Below are positions 17,205 through 25,953 of a DNA stretch of 32,442 nucleotides, piece after piece. The stretch comes from Candidatus Alcium sp. F082 (GTDB lineage: Bacteria > Bacteroidota > Bacteroidia > Bacteroidales > F082), in the NCBI GenBank assembly GCA_001543395.1, contig LPNG01000001.1, positions 1-32,442 on the forward strand, in the 5' to 3' direction. A program made the position numbers and the translations under genes. Within the stretch, counting starts at the first letter, position 1; every line of letters starts with the position of its first letter. Below the pieces are notes generated by a model, which was given only the letters and a program-made list of their open reading frames with translations, ran no database searches and had not been told where the DNA came from.

Positions 17205-18192
17205 ATTGCTCCTTACGGTGCCCGACAATGTCGGCGGCCAGGAAGACCGCTTTGCGGTAAGAATCGGGCTCGGCCATGTTTTGGTTGGCGATGTCGAAGG
17301 CAGGACCATGCAATGGCGCGGCACACACCACAGGCAACCCAGCCCAATAGCAGGCACAGCCGCCCAAAGCCATCATCTTCAACGGAAGCATGCCCTGCTC
17401 ATGGTGTAAGGCCAACACCGCATCGTATTTCTTCCACAACCCGTCTCCAAACAGTTGCGAGGCCGTGAAGGGCCCGAAGGCATAAACACCCTGCTTCTGC
17501 GCTTCTTCTATGGCCTTCAACACCTTTTCGTCGTCGCCTTCGGCCACCGTGCCTGCATGGGGATTAAGGCCCATGACGGCCATCTTGGGCGCGTTGAGGC
17601 CGAAATCCGTCTTCAGCGCCTGCGAGAAGGTGAAGAGCTTGCCCACAAGGAAGCGAACATCAATCAGCGACAGTGCCTCGCGCAGCGGCATGTCGTCGGT
17701 GGCCAAGCCGATGCGCATCATATCGTTGACCAACACACGCAGGGCATCCTTATCCTTATAGAACGAGAGCAGATAGCCCATGTTGCTCTTCTCGACCGAA
17801 CGCGAATCGGGAGCCATGACCAAGGCATCCACATAGCCGTTGTTCAAGTCTTCGACAGCCCGCTTCATCGACAGCACCGACATCTCGACAGAGACCTCCG
17901 ACGGCTGCCCAGGCTCGATCTTCACTTCGTTTTCGACGATATTGATGATATTGAACTTCTTGTCCCAAGCCTGCCGCGCATCGCGAGTGAGGGCGTAGTT
18001 GGGGCTCTCCATGCCAAAGTTCTTCTTGTAGTAGGAAAACGCTTTCGACTGCCCAAACAAGACAGGTGTCAGCATCTCGAACATTCGGGCATCGGAAAAG
18101 GTTTTAAGGATGACTTCGTAGCCGATGCCGTTGAGGTCGCCTTGGCTGAGGCCAATGCGAGGGAGTGAGGAAACAAGGGTAAAGTCTTGCAT
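17203..18192 (-). CDS. PdxA-family dehydrogenase homologue with altered active site (329 aa)
   Basis: Homologue of 4-hydroxythreonine-4-phosphate dehydrogenase (PdxA, pyridoxal phosphate synthesis). Full-length similarity is clear: GLSQGDLNGIGYEVILKTF (14-32), GLNPHAG (208-214), FGPF, HHEQGMLPLK (263-272) and HGPAFDIANQN (295-305). Several positions conserved in PdxA differ together. APINK is APDSR (127-131). The GHTE substrate motif is replaced around NMGY (137-140), with a shorter loop. The first metal His (TTH/GH) is Asp167. The Arg in FVRTSP is Cys290. Two of three metal histidines (212, 264) remain. It may use another substrate or be inactive, so I give no gene symbol. The ATG at 18192 is chosen because the in-frame TTG at 18237 lies within the promoter. 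Confidence 0.85.
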   Translation of the reverse strand: MQDFTLVSSLPRIGLSQGDLNGIGYEVILKTFSDARMFEMLTPVLFGQSKAFSYYKKNFGMESPNYALTRDARQAWDKKFNIINIVENEVKIEPGQPSEVSVEMSVLSMKRAVEDLNNGYVDALVMAPDSRSVEKSNMGYLLSFYKDKDALRVLVNDMMRIGLATDDMPLREALSLIDVRFLVGKLFTFSQALKTDFGLNAPKMAVMGLNPHAGTVAEGDDEKVLKAIEEAQKQGVYAFGPFTASQLFGDGLWKKYDAVLALHHEQGMLPLKMMALGGCACYWAGLPVVCAAPLHGPAFDIANQNMAEPDSYRKAVFLAADIVGHRKEQ

Positions 18193-18234
18193 AGGCAGTT
18201 TTATTTTTCTGTATTTCAACGGGAAATCAGACTT

Positions 18235-18265
18235 CAAAAGTAGACAATAAAATTAAAGAAACAAA
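18235..18265 (-). promoter_or_regulatory. Promoter of the pdxA-like gene
   Basis: On the minus strand, TTTG (18265-18262) and TACTTTTG (18242-18235) are 19 bases apart, an excellent -33/-7 pair. It fixes the start codon downstream, at 18192. Confidence 0.75.
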
Positions 18266-18281
18266 AAAATAACTTCAAAAA

Positions 18282-19556
18282 TCACGAAAAAAGCGTGTTT
18301 TCGAAACTTTTCATGATGATTTCAGTGGCCCCAACCTGCGATTTCAGATAGTCGCTGCAGGTCTGCGAGGCTTTCATATAGAATGGCTCATCAGCAATCA
18401 GTCGGGTGAAAATCGACTCCAGCTCAGCAGCATCGTTAATGGTGAAAGCGCCTCCAAGCGCCACCAAGTCGACCGCTTCCTTGAAGCTCTTATACTTCGG
18501 CCCAAAGACCACGGGGCAGCCAAAGGTGACCGGCTCCTGGATGTTGTGGATGTTGACACCGAAGCCGCCGCCGATATACACAAAGCGGGCGTATTGGTAC
18601 AATTGGGAGAGGATGCCTATGGTATTGATGATTAATATCTTGGTCGGTTTCATGCCCATAGATACACTCGGCTGCGCCTCGGTATGACATAGGCAGGAAA
18701 CCTCCGTGTAAAGCAAAGCCTCGGGAAACATCGCCTTGATTTGTGCCACATGCGAGGCGGAGATGTCGTGCGGGGCAAGGATGAGACAATAGTCGTCGGG
18801 CATCTTGGGGAGGAAAGCCTGCAACAACTTCTCATCGGGAGGCCAGGTGCTGCCAGCGATGATGCACTGCCGCCCGGCAATGAAACGCTCGACGACAGGG
18901 AAAGGCTTGGCCTGCTCAGCAATGGCCGCCACGCGGTCGAAACGCGTGTCGCCACACAACGTGACATTGTCGAAGCCATTCTTTCTGAGCAAATCGACGG
19001 TTGCCTCGTCTTGCACAAAGAAATGCGTCACCGTATGCAACTGCTTCCGGAACCAACGGCCATAGGGACGGAAGAAAAACGAGTCTGGCTTGAGGATGAG
19101 GGAGATGTAGAACAATGGGATGCCAGCCTTCTTCAAGGCCCGCATGTAATTGAACCAAAACTCGTATTTGATGAAGAAAGCAGCCACGAAATGATGCCGG
19201 CGTACCCATTGGGCGGCATGACTGGGGGTATCGGTGGGAAGATAGGCCACTTCGTCGGCCATAGGATAGTCCTTGCGGACCTCATAGCCCGAAGGCGAGA
19301 AGAAGGTCAACAGGATTTTGTATTGTGGAAAGCGCTGTTTCAACGCCTCGATGACAGGACGACCTTGCTCAAACTCACCTAAGGAAGCGGCATGGAACCA
19401 AATCCATTGCTCATTGGAGTCGTCGACGGTCTCAGGCATTTTGACCCTCAGTTTACGGCCGTCGACCCATTGCTTGGCTTTGGGGTTGCCCAGCCATGCA
19501 GCTACCCTCACACCGAGGGCATACAGCAAGACTCCTATGGTGAACAGGATCAACAC
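18282..19556 (-). CDS. waaA: 3-deoxy-D-manno-octulosonic acid (Kdo) transferase
   Basis: Inner-membrane-bound GT30 enzyme that transfers Kdo from CMP-Kdo to the lipid A precursor. An N-terminal hydrophobic anchor (about 1-21) is followed by FHAASLGEFEQ (54-64) with the catalytic Glu61. Further family motifs are IKYEFWFNYMRAL, CGDTRFDRV, AGSTWPPDE and GGGFGVNIHNIQEP, the last in the CMP-Kdo domain. Length (424) is usual. The start is GTG at 19556, five bases after the stop of the upstream outer-membrane gene, so translation is probably coupled; no later ATG would keep the anchor. The C-terminus ends close to the pdxA-like promoter. Confidence 0.95.
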   Translation of the reverse strand: MLILFTIGVLLYALGVRVAAWLGNPKAKQWVDGRKLRVKMPETVDDSNEQWIWFHAASLGEFEQGRPVIEALKQRFPQYKILLTFFSPSGYEVRKDYPMADEVAYLPTDTPSHAAQWVRRHHFVAAFFIKYEFWFNYMRALKKAGIPLFYISLILKPDSFFFRPYGRWFRKQLHTVTHFFVQDEATVDLLRKNGFDNVTLCGDTRFDRVAAIAEQAKPFPVVERFIAGRQCIIAGSTWPPDEKLLQAFLPKMPDDYCLILAPHDISASHVAQIKAMFPEALLYTEVSCLCHTEAQPSVSMGMKPTKILIINTIGILSQLYQYARFVYIGGGFGVNIHNIQEPVTFGCPVVFGPKYKSFKEAVDLVALGGAFTINDAAELESIFTRLIADEPFYMKASQTCSDYLKSQVGATEIIMKSFENTLFS

Positions 19557-19561
19557 GGCGG

Positions 19562-20377
19562 TTAGTCGTAATAGTATTCCTGCGGTTGACGCTGATAGGT
19601 GGGGATGCTCCAGGTGACACGGACGCCGTAGTAGAGGTCGTTGTAACGCTTATGCGGGTCGGTGAAGCCCACCGGCTCCTGCAGCCCCGTTTCGGGGTTG
19701 GTGAACACGCGGAAGTCGTAGTCGCGGAGGTCGCGGGTAAGGGCATAGGTCACCTCCAAAGCGACAGAGAGGTTGAGCAGGCGGGTGTCGTGGAGCAGCA
19801 GGTAGCCTGACTCCAGATGCAGTGCCGGGCCACCGCGCATGCGGTCATACCCAAACCTGTAGTCGCCATCCACCTGATAAGGCGGATTCAGCGCCGTCAC
19901 TTGATAATCGGCGTTGGTGCGGTTGAAGAGATAACCCAGGCCGGCTTGAACGAAAACACCGCTGTTGGGGTTGGGACCCATGGGGAACAGCTTGCCCACT
20001 TGGCCCTGAAAATGCAGGCCGCGTTGGCTGACTTCCAACTGGGCATAGCTGCCAGCGCCACCGATAATCTCGCCTTCGGCGGTGGTGATGCCTTCGCCAA
20101 AAATGTCAACCCATTCGCCTTTGACCTTCTTGCCAACGATGTAGTTGCCCGAGACCGACAGTAGCCAGTTGCTCTCCGTCTTAAAGGCGAAGCCACCACC
20201 CACATCATGACTCACGCCATACAACGTTTTGGTGTCAAGACCCGGCATATGGAAGGCATAAGTCGCCTGAAACATGGCAACGGGGATAGGGTCTTTCATG
20301 ATGTCTTTGGGCATTTGTGCGGCCACCTGCAGCGTGACACCCAATAAAAGCAATAAGGATATAAAGACTTTGCGCAT
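19562..20377 (-). CDS. Predicted outer-membrane beta-barrel protein of unknown function (271 aa)
   Basis: Signal peptide MRKVFISLLLLLGV... to AAQ (21). The rest has alternating polar and aromatic or hydrophobic residues with glycine turns, such as YAQLEVSQRGLHFQGQVG, FVQAGLGYLF and LYYGVRVTWSIP, as expected for 8 or more outer-membrane strands. It ends in a tyrosine-rich tail (QEYYYD) rather than a typical terminal Phe. I recognise no named family. It is the first gene of a two-gene unit with waaA, only 5 bases apart, so a role in envelope or LPS biogenesis is a reasonable guess, but no more. Confidence 0.75.
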   Translation of the reverse strand: MRKVFISLLLLLGVTLQVAAQMPKDIMKDPIPVAMFQATYAFHMPGLDTKTLYGVSHDVGGGFAFKTESNWLLSVSGNYIVGKKVKGEWVDIFGEGITTAEGEIIGGAGSYAQLEVSQRGLHFQGQVGKLFPMGPNPNSGVFVQAGLGYLFNRTNADYQVTALNPPYQVDGDYRFGYDRMRGGPALHLESGYLLLHDTRLLNLSVALEVTYALTRDLRDYDFRVFTNPETGLQEPVGFTDPHKRYNDLYYGVRVTWSIPTYQRQPQEYYYD

Positions 20378-20430
20378 CGCGATCGGTTTTTTTAATGAAC
20401 GGAATTCGTGTCGTTTTAGTATCGAGACTG

Positions 20431-20438
20431 CAAATATA
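20431..20438 (-). promoter_or_regulatory. Putative -7 element of the barrel-waaA operon
   Basis: TATATTTG on the minus strand, 54 bases upstream of the ATG and just after the S8 protease terminator. No TTTG -33 box is seen. Confidence 0.55.
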
Positions 20439-20440
20439 CG

Positions 20441-20472
20441 AAAAAAGGTCGCCTCGTTGACGAAGCGACCTT
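20441..20472 (-). terminator. Rho-independent terminator of the S8 protease gene
   Basis: On the minus strand AAGGTCGC pairs with GCGACCTT, stem of 12 bp with one mismatch, followed by six T. Confidence 0.88.
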
Positions 20473-20494
20473 GAATTCTAACCGAATAAGGCTT

Positions 20495-23400
20495 TTACAT
20501 CTTCACCACCCTGCGGATGAAGGCACTTTCGCCCTTCATGATGCGGAGTGTGTAGACACCGCTCTCCAAGCCGCCGAGTTCATAGGCGTCGCCATCCACC
20601 TTGATGCGTTGCACCAGCTTGCCTTCGGCCGAATAAACCTCGAGCATCGTCATGCCTTCGCATTGGATGGTCACCTTGTCGGAAGTCGGGTTGGGGAAGA
20701 GGCTCACCTTGCCGTCGTTCTCGTCAAGGCCCGTGAAGTAGTTGGCACAAACGGCTTCGCCTAAATCGGAGATGCCCTTTTCGAAGACCGTTTGAACGGC
20801 GTAGCAGTGCTGCATGTTGATGGCCATCTCACTGTCGTCGTAAGTGGTGGCGGTGAGGTTTTCGGCCAACAGCTCGCCGTCACGGTAGAGTTTGTAGGCC
20901 ATGGCGCCGTCAACGGCATCCCATTCGGTGACCATATGGCCTTCGCGCACGTCGTTGAAACGGATTTCGGGGACCACATTGGTGACTTCAAAAGAGAGTT
21001 CGGCAGGCAGGGTCAGGCACATCCCACCTTGGTCAGGGTAAACGGCAATCGTATGGACACCATTTCCAAACCATCTCATATAACTCGTACCGAAACAATT
21101 ATCATGTTCGCCATCCACCACAAGGTCATTTCCGACCTCAGGGCCTTCCCAAGTGATGGTCACCTCATTGCCTTCGAAAGCATAATCGAGGTTGGTTACG
21201 GGGGCACAAACAGGGAGCGTATAACACACCATATCAGAATTGCATCCATACACAGAATGCACCGTCACGCAAACCGTATTATCGCCTGGCTCAACCTCCA
21301 AATCGATATAGCGGTCGGTAGTTTGCATGGTCTCATCCTTAAAGTCAACAATATAATAATCTGCATCGGGCACCGCATTCCAGGCAAAACGGACCGTAGT
21401 GTTGTCGACCATAGCCTGATAGTGCACTTCCTCGACGGCCTCGCATAGGCAAACCTCGATAGTGGCGCCCATCACATGGCAGCCTTCCGACACCGCCTTC
21501 ACCATGACTGTAGTCAAGCCATATTCGGCATCAAAGGCATATTCAGTGGACTCGACTGTGGCCGCCAACTCGCCGTTGAAATACACCTCGTATTGACTCA
21601 CGCCTTCGATGGCATCCCAACTCAAGATGACATTATTGCTCTCCAATTGGACCTGATAAGTCAGGTTTTCCACAGGGCCAATGATGCAAACGTTGACATG
21701 CTTATCCTTCTCGCAGCTTTCGTAGACGGCCTTCACATACACGTCGTGTTGGCCCTCGGTGACGGTGAAAGCATAGGTCAATTCGTTGGTCGTGGTCAAC
21801 AACGCTTCATCCATATAGACTTGATACTCCACCAATCCTGTGGGATCCTCGGGGGCTTCCCAAATGAGGGTAAGCAGGAGGTCGTCGTCCAAGGTATAGT
21901 CAAGATTTTGAACAACGTCGCACATCGAAACGTCAACATCGGCGCAGACGAACTCGCTCTGGCATCCGTCATAGGCGGCATAGACGCAATAGCTGTAAAG
22001 GCCTTCTTCGACATCGGGGTCGGTATAGGTCAGGTCCTCGACCAGGTCAAGGAGTTCGGTGTCGCGGTACACCTCATACCAAGCAGGTGCGCCGTTCGCG
22101 GGAGCCTCCCACGACAGGATGACATCGTGACCGTCGATGTCGTAGCTCAGGTTACGTATGGGGTCGCAGAACTCAGGAGCGCCACCGCCGCCAGAACAAT
22201 TGATGGTGAAAGTTTGCGTGCCACTGAAGCCGCCTGCATTCTGATAGATAACCGAGCCATCCTCGTAGGTGACCTCGAAGCTACATTCTGAGGTCCATTG
22301 GCCGTTGTGCCAAGTCAGCGAGATCGTGGAGCCCGAAGCCAACTCACGCGTATACGTGGCCGAACTGCCGTTGTTGACCGTCATCTGCTCGGTAGGCGTG
22401 CCATCGGAATAGACCACGGTAAGGTAATTGCCTTGCCAACCGTCGCCGTAGGAGTCGTGGAGCGAGAAGATGATGTTGCAGGCGTTTCTATAATTGAAAT
22501 TGATCACGGTGACTCGGCCGTTGATGTCGGTGAGGGTCAGCGTAAAGGGGATGACGAAATCCTCAGGCGCAGTGGCATCGAGGTTGAGATTGTAATCAGC
22601 AAAGGCCATCATGCCGGCACCGATGGTGCTGTAAGGTTTCTCAGTCTCGTTGAGCGTGACGAACTCGTAATCCGTCGACAGGGTGCCTACCACCATTTGA
22701 GCCAACTCATTACCTGCATTGTCAACCAAGATGCGGAGGTCGGCTGTCTCGCCAGGATTGAGGAGACCATTGTCGTTGTCGTCGTTCAGCACGACGGTAC
22801 CGCCCAATTGCAAGTCGTAGTCGTAGACCGGCACCTTGAAACTAAAGTTGGCCGTCACCTCGCCACCGACCGACACCTCAATGTTGAACTTGATCTGCTC
22901 GTTAGCGGCCACATTGTTGGTCACCGAGAAGGCAAAGGCATTCTCAACGGTAAGGGTTTCGTTAGCGGCAAAATTCGGGAAGTCGACCGTGTTGTCGGTA
23001 ATGGTTACTTCGGCGTGATCGGTACTCAGCACCACGCTGACATTGCTCACGGGCTCATCAGTGACATTGTCCAATGTGAGGTCCATCATGACCGACTCGC
23101 CTGGGTTGAGATTGTGGTTGTTGTTGCCTTGCGGGTCGTTGATGGCATAGGTGTTGTACTTGATAGCACCAAGTTGGATGGCCTCCACGGCGGCGAGCAC
23201 ATCGATACGGCCGAAGCCGAAGATGTTGCTCTTGCCTTCGGCCAAACGGACGGCCGTTTCCTCAAGGATGCGGCACACGTCGGCGGGCATCAGATTGGGG
23301 TCTTTGCTCAGCATGAGGGCCATGCAACCTGCAGCACAAGGCGTAGCCATCGAGGTGCCACTCATCGACGTATAGCCCGTGTTGGATTGATAGTTGAGCG

Positions 23401-24637
23401 ACTTGATGTCGACGCCAGGAGCGCACACATCGGGGCGGATGAGGCCGATACCCGGATCATAGGGGTAGTCGCCAAACTCGGTGTTGGTCCAAGTGACGGG
23501 ACCGCGCGAAGTGAAATTGGCGGCAGCATCGTTGTAATTGACAGCGCCGATACACACCGAGCAGGTCAGGTCGCCAGGGTTCTCGCCCTGCACCTCGTCC
23601 ATATAGGGAGGCGGGCAGCTGCCAGGGACGCGCACATTGTTGGGAATGGGAGCTTGCCACATTTGGTTGCCCTCATTGCCAGCGGCGATAGCGGCCACCA
23701 CACCCGCATCCAAAGCGGCTACACAGGTATGACGCAGTAGCGTACGCTCGGCAATCGTCGAATTGGAGATGCCGAGTGACATGCTGAACAAATCGCAGCC
23801 GTGCTCCACAGCCCATTGTATGCCTGCGGAGATAGGCGTTGCGCCACCGCTACCGTTGGCGTTCAAGCACTTGACACACATCAGCGTGGCATCGGGAGCC
23901 ATGCCCGTTTGCGAGCCAGCCGTGCCATCGCCCAGCACCGTTCCCGAGCAGTGTGAGCCGTGACCATGGTCGTCCATGGGATCGTTATCGTTGTTATAGA
24001 CATCGAAGCCATGATGCGGGAATTCTGTTCCACCATCCCAGAGATGGTCGGCCACATCCAAGTGGTTGTAGTTGACACCCGTATCGATGACGGCCACCAC
24101 AATGCCTTCACCCGTGTAGCCCAAGTCCCACACCTGGTTGGCACCGACTTGGGTGACGTTGGGGGTAATCTCGCGCGTGGCGGAGGCGGGAGTAGCCTCT
24201 TCCCCATCGGGAATCCAATTGCGCTCAATATCATAACCTATGATCTCGATGTCGTTGCGACGCGCCAAATCGGCGATGGCCGCCTTATTGGCCGAAAGGC
24301 CCAAAGCGTTAGCCATCCAAAGGACGGTCGGCTCGGTTGTCATGTCGTTACGACGCATCTCGTCCAACGAACGTCTCAAGTCGAACTGCGTGGCCTCGGC
24401 AAAGGCCTTCAACTCGTTGACGACAAACTCGCGACGCTCGGAACGCGTGGCGAAATAGTTGGCTTGACGGTTCATCTGAGCCCTGTCGTATTGCGACTTC
24501 ATAATAACGATGACATTGATTTTCTCGTCATCGTTGCGGCGGGCCATCTCCTCGCTCAGCAGCGGGTCGATGACAGCTTGGGCATAGCCTGCCATGCAGC
24601 AAACCGCCATAAGGATAAGGGTAAATAGTTTTTTCAT
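20495..24637 (-). CDS. Large secreted subtilisin-like (S8) serine protease with T9SS tail (1380 aa)
   Basis: Signal peptide to about AQ (20), an I9-like propeptide region (about 21-155), then a peptidase S8 domain (about 174-485). The catalytic triad is Asp185 in AVIDTGVN, His226 in GHGSHCSG and Ser429 in SGTSMATP, with oxyanion Asn321 in AAGNEGN. Next come two CARDB-like segments (about 495-715, each with a LNPGE motif), a Cys720-Cys814 domain with GDGWQG, and about six FN3-like modules (825-1300), most starting with Cys and a short NLxY motif. The tail from LFPNPTSDKV (1313 on) to RRVVKM is a T9SS type A sorting domain. It likely works as a surface or released protease on host or dietary proteins. 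All catalytic residues are intact. It is the longest gene here and a single-gene unit. Confidence 0.94.
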   Translation of the reverse strand: MKKLFTLILMAVCCMAGYAQAVIDPLLSEEMARRNDDEKINVIVIMKSQYDRAQMNRQANYFATRSERREFVVNELKAFAEATQFDLRRSLDEMRRNDMTTEPTVLWMANALGLSANKAAIADLARRNDIEIIGYDIERNWIPDGEEATPASATREITPNVTQVGANQVWDLGYTGEGIVVAVIDTGVNYNHLDVADHLWDGGTEFPHHGFDVYNNDNDPMDDHGHGSHCSGTVLGDGTAGSQTGMAPDATLMCVKCLNANGSGGATPISAGIQWAVEHGCDLFSMSLGISNSTIAERTLLRHTCVAALDAGVVAAIAAGNEGNQMWQAPIPNNVRVPGSCPPPYMDEVQGENPGDLTCSVCIGAVNYNDAAANFTSRGPVTWTNTEFGDYPYDPGIGLIRPDVCAPGVDIKSLNYQSNTGYTSMSGTSMATPCAAGCMALMLSKDPNLMPADVCRILEETAVRLAEGKSNIFGFGRIDVLAAVEAIQLGAIKYNTYAINDPQGNNNHNLNPGESVMMDLTLDNVTDEPVSNVSVVLSTDHAEVTITDNTVDFPNFAANETLTVENAFAFSVTNNVAANEQIKFNIEVSVGGEVTANFSFKVPVYDYDLQLGGTVVLNDDNDNGLLNPGETADLRILVDNAGNELAQMVVGTLSTDYEFVTLNETEKPYSTIGAGMMAFADYNLNLDATAPEDFVIPFTLTLTDINGRVTVINFNYRNACNIIFSLHDSYGDGWQGNYLTVVYSDGTPTEQMTVNNGSSATYTRELASGSTISLTWHNGQWTSECSFEVTYEDGSVIYQNAGGFSGTQTFTINCSGGGGAPEFCDPIRNLSYDIDGHDVILSWEAPANGAPAWYEVYRDTELLDLVEDLTYTDPDVEEGLYSYCVYAAYDGCQSEFVCADVDVSMCDVVQNLDYTLDDDLLLTLIWEAPEDPTGLVEYQVYMDEALLTTTNELTYAFTVTEGQHDVYVKAVYESCEKDKHVNVCIIGPVENLTYQVQLESNNVILSWDAIEGVSQYEVYFNGELAATVESTEYAFDAEYGLTTVMVKAVSEGCHVMGATIEVCLCEAVEEVHYQAMVDNTTVRFAWNAVPDADYYIVDFKDETMQTTDRYIDLEVEPGDNTVCVTVHSVYGCNSDMVCYTLPVCAPVTNLDYAFEGNEVTITWEGPEVGNDLVVDGEHDNCFGTSYMRWFGNGVHTIAVYPDQGGMCLTLPAELSFEVTNVVPEIRFNDVREGHMVTEWDAVDGAMAYKLYRDGELLAENLTATTYDDSEMAINMQHCYAVQTVFEKGISDLGEAVCANYFTGLDENDGKVSLFPNPTSDKVTIQCEGMTMLEVYSAEGKLVQRIKVDGDAYELGGLESGVYTLRIMKGESAFIRRVVKM

Positions 24638-24663
24638 CTTAGTTAGAATTGATTTTAAAGGTG

Positions 24664-24671
24664 CAAAGTTA
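24664..24671 (-). promoter_or_regulatory. Putative -7 element of the S8 protease gene
   Basis: TAACTTTG on the minus strand, 27 bases before the ATG. It is back-to-back with the M16 promoter. No clear -33 box. Confidence 0.5.
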
Positions 24672-24691
24672 TAAATGTTTTGCGTTTATCG

Positions 24692-24699
24692 TATCTTTG
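24692..24699 (+). promoter_or_regulatory. Putative -7 element of the M16 peptidase gene
   Basis: TATCTTTG, 18 bases before the chosen ATG. It follows the in-frame upstream start at 24649, which rules that start out. Confidence 0.6.
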
Positions 24700-24717
24700 C
24701 AGCCCAATTTTCACTCC

Positions 24718-25953
24718 ATGTTGGAAAATAAATACAACGAATCCATCCTGCCGAACGGCATTCGGCTGATACATAAAGAGAAACCAGGCGAGATAGCCCA
24801 CCTTGTGCTGATGGTGGAGACCGGCACCCGCGACGAGCAGGCCCACGAGAACGGCCTCGCCCATTTTGTGGAGCATACCATCTTCAAAGGCACGCAAAAC
24901 CGCAAGGCCTACCATATCTTGAGCTGCCTCGACAATGTGGGCGGCGACCTCAACGCCTTCACCACCAAGGAAGAGACCTGCATACAGGCCACCTTCCTCA
25001 AACAGCATTACAAACGCAGCCTCGACCTCTTCGCCGACATCGCCTTCCATTCCACCTTCCCCGAGAACGAACTGGCCAAGGAGAAGGAAGTCATCCTGGA
25101 CGAGATCAACTCCTACCTCGACTCACCCTCCGACGAGATCTATGACTTGTTTGAGGAGATGGTCTTCAAAGGGCATCCTTTGGCGCGTAATATTTTGGGT
25201 ACCGCCGACTTGGTGAAAGGCTTCCACCAAAAGGACATCCTCGACTTCATGGCGCACAACTACAGCACCGACCAGATGATCTTGGCCAGCATTGGCGGCA
25301 TCAGCTTCAGGGAATTCGAAAAACTCGCCATGACCTATTTTGGCGACCAGCCTGCCCATCTTATTAATAGGAAAAGGAAAGCCTTCAAAGGCTACACGCC
25401 TGAGTGCCGCAAGGAGACACGCAACAACCACTTGAGTCACTGCATTATTGGTGGCATCGCACCTGAGTTTAGCAGCCCGCAACGTATGCCCATCGTGATG
25501 CTCAACAACGTGCTTGGCGGTCCGGCCATGAGCTCACGCCTTGGCTTGAACATACGCGAGAAATATGGCTTCGCTTACAGCATCGAGTCGCAATACACAG
25601 CCTACAGCGATGTCGGCCTCATCAATGTCTATATGGGCGTCGACCCCGATTCGTTGGAGCGCGCCATTGAGTTGGTGCATAAGGAATTGGATAAACTCTG
25701 CACACAGAAGTTGGGGACCCTGCAGTTGCATCACGCCAAGCAACAGCTCATCGGACAAGTCGCCTTAAGCTACGAGAGCGGCATGAACGAACTGCTGAGT
25801 GCGACGCGATCGCTCATCATGGGCGAACCCATCGAATACATGGACGACATCATTCAGAAAATAGAGGCCGTGACAGCCGACGACATCCTAGCCGTGGCCA
25901 ATCAGGTCTTCGACAAGAAACAATTGAGCCAGATTGTATTTGAAGGCAATTAG
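24718..25953 (+). CDS. M16 family zinc metallopeptidase (411 aa)
   Basis: Pitrilysin/processing-peptidase-type zinc protease. The inverted zinc motif HFVEH (49-53) and the third ligand Glu129 (KEVILDEIN), 76 residues after His53, match the family. The R..Y pair in NIREKYGFAYS supports a catalytically active subunit rather than an inactive partner. One unit of two M16 domains is present, about 410 residues, as in single-chain bacterial homodimers (YmxG/PqqL-like). No signal peptide is seen with this start, so it is probably cytoplasmic. Its stop overlaps the purE stop on the opposite strand by bases 25950-25953. Partners and substrates are unknown. Confidence 0.93.
   Translation: MLENKYNESILPNGIRLIHKEKPGEIAHLVLMVETGTRDEQAHENGLAHFVEHTIFKGTQNRKAYHILSCLDNVGGDLNAFTTKEETCIQATFLKQHYKRSLDLFADIAFHSTFPENELAKEKEVILDEINSYLDSPSDEIYDLFEEMVFKGHPLARNILGTADLVKGFHQKDILDFMAHNYSTDQMILASIGGISFREFEKLAMTYFGDQPAHLINRKRKAFKGYTPECRKETRNNHLSHCIIGGIAPEFSSPQRMPIVMLNNVLGGPAMSSRLGLNIREKYGFAYSIESQYTAYSDVGLINVYMGVDPDSLERAIELVHKELDKLCTQKLGTLQLHHAKQQLIGQVALSYESGMNELLSATRSLIMGEPIEYMDDIIQKIEAVTADDILAVANQVFDKKQLSQIVFEGN

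Noticed and set aside
19561..19561. A second start for waaA further downstream
   Set aside because: Any later start would lose the N-terminal membrane anchor; GTG at 19556 is consistent with coupling to the upstream gene.
22298..23740. Plus-strand open frame of 480 codons opposite the S8 gene
   Set aside because: Same reason: a shadow frame of the S8 gene, rich in His, Val and Arg, with no motif.
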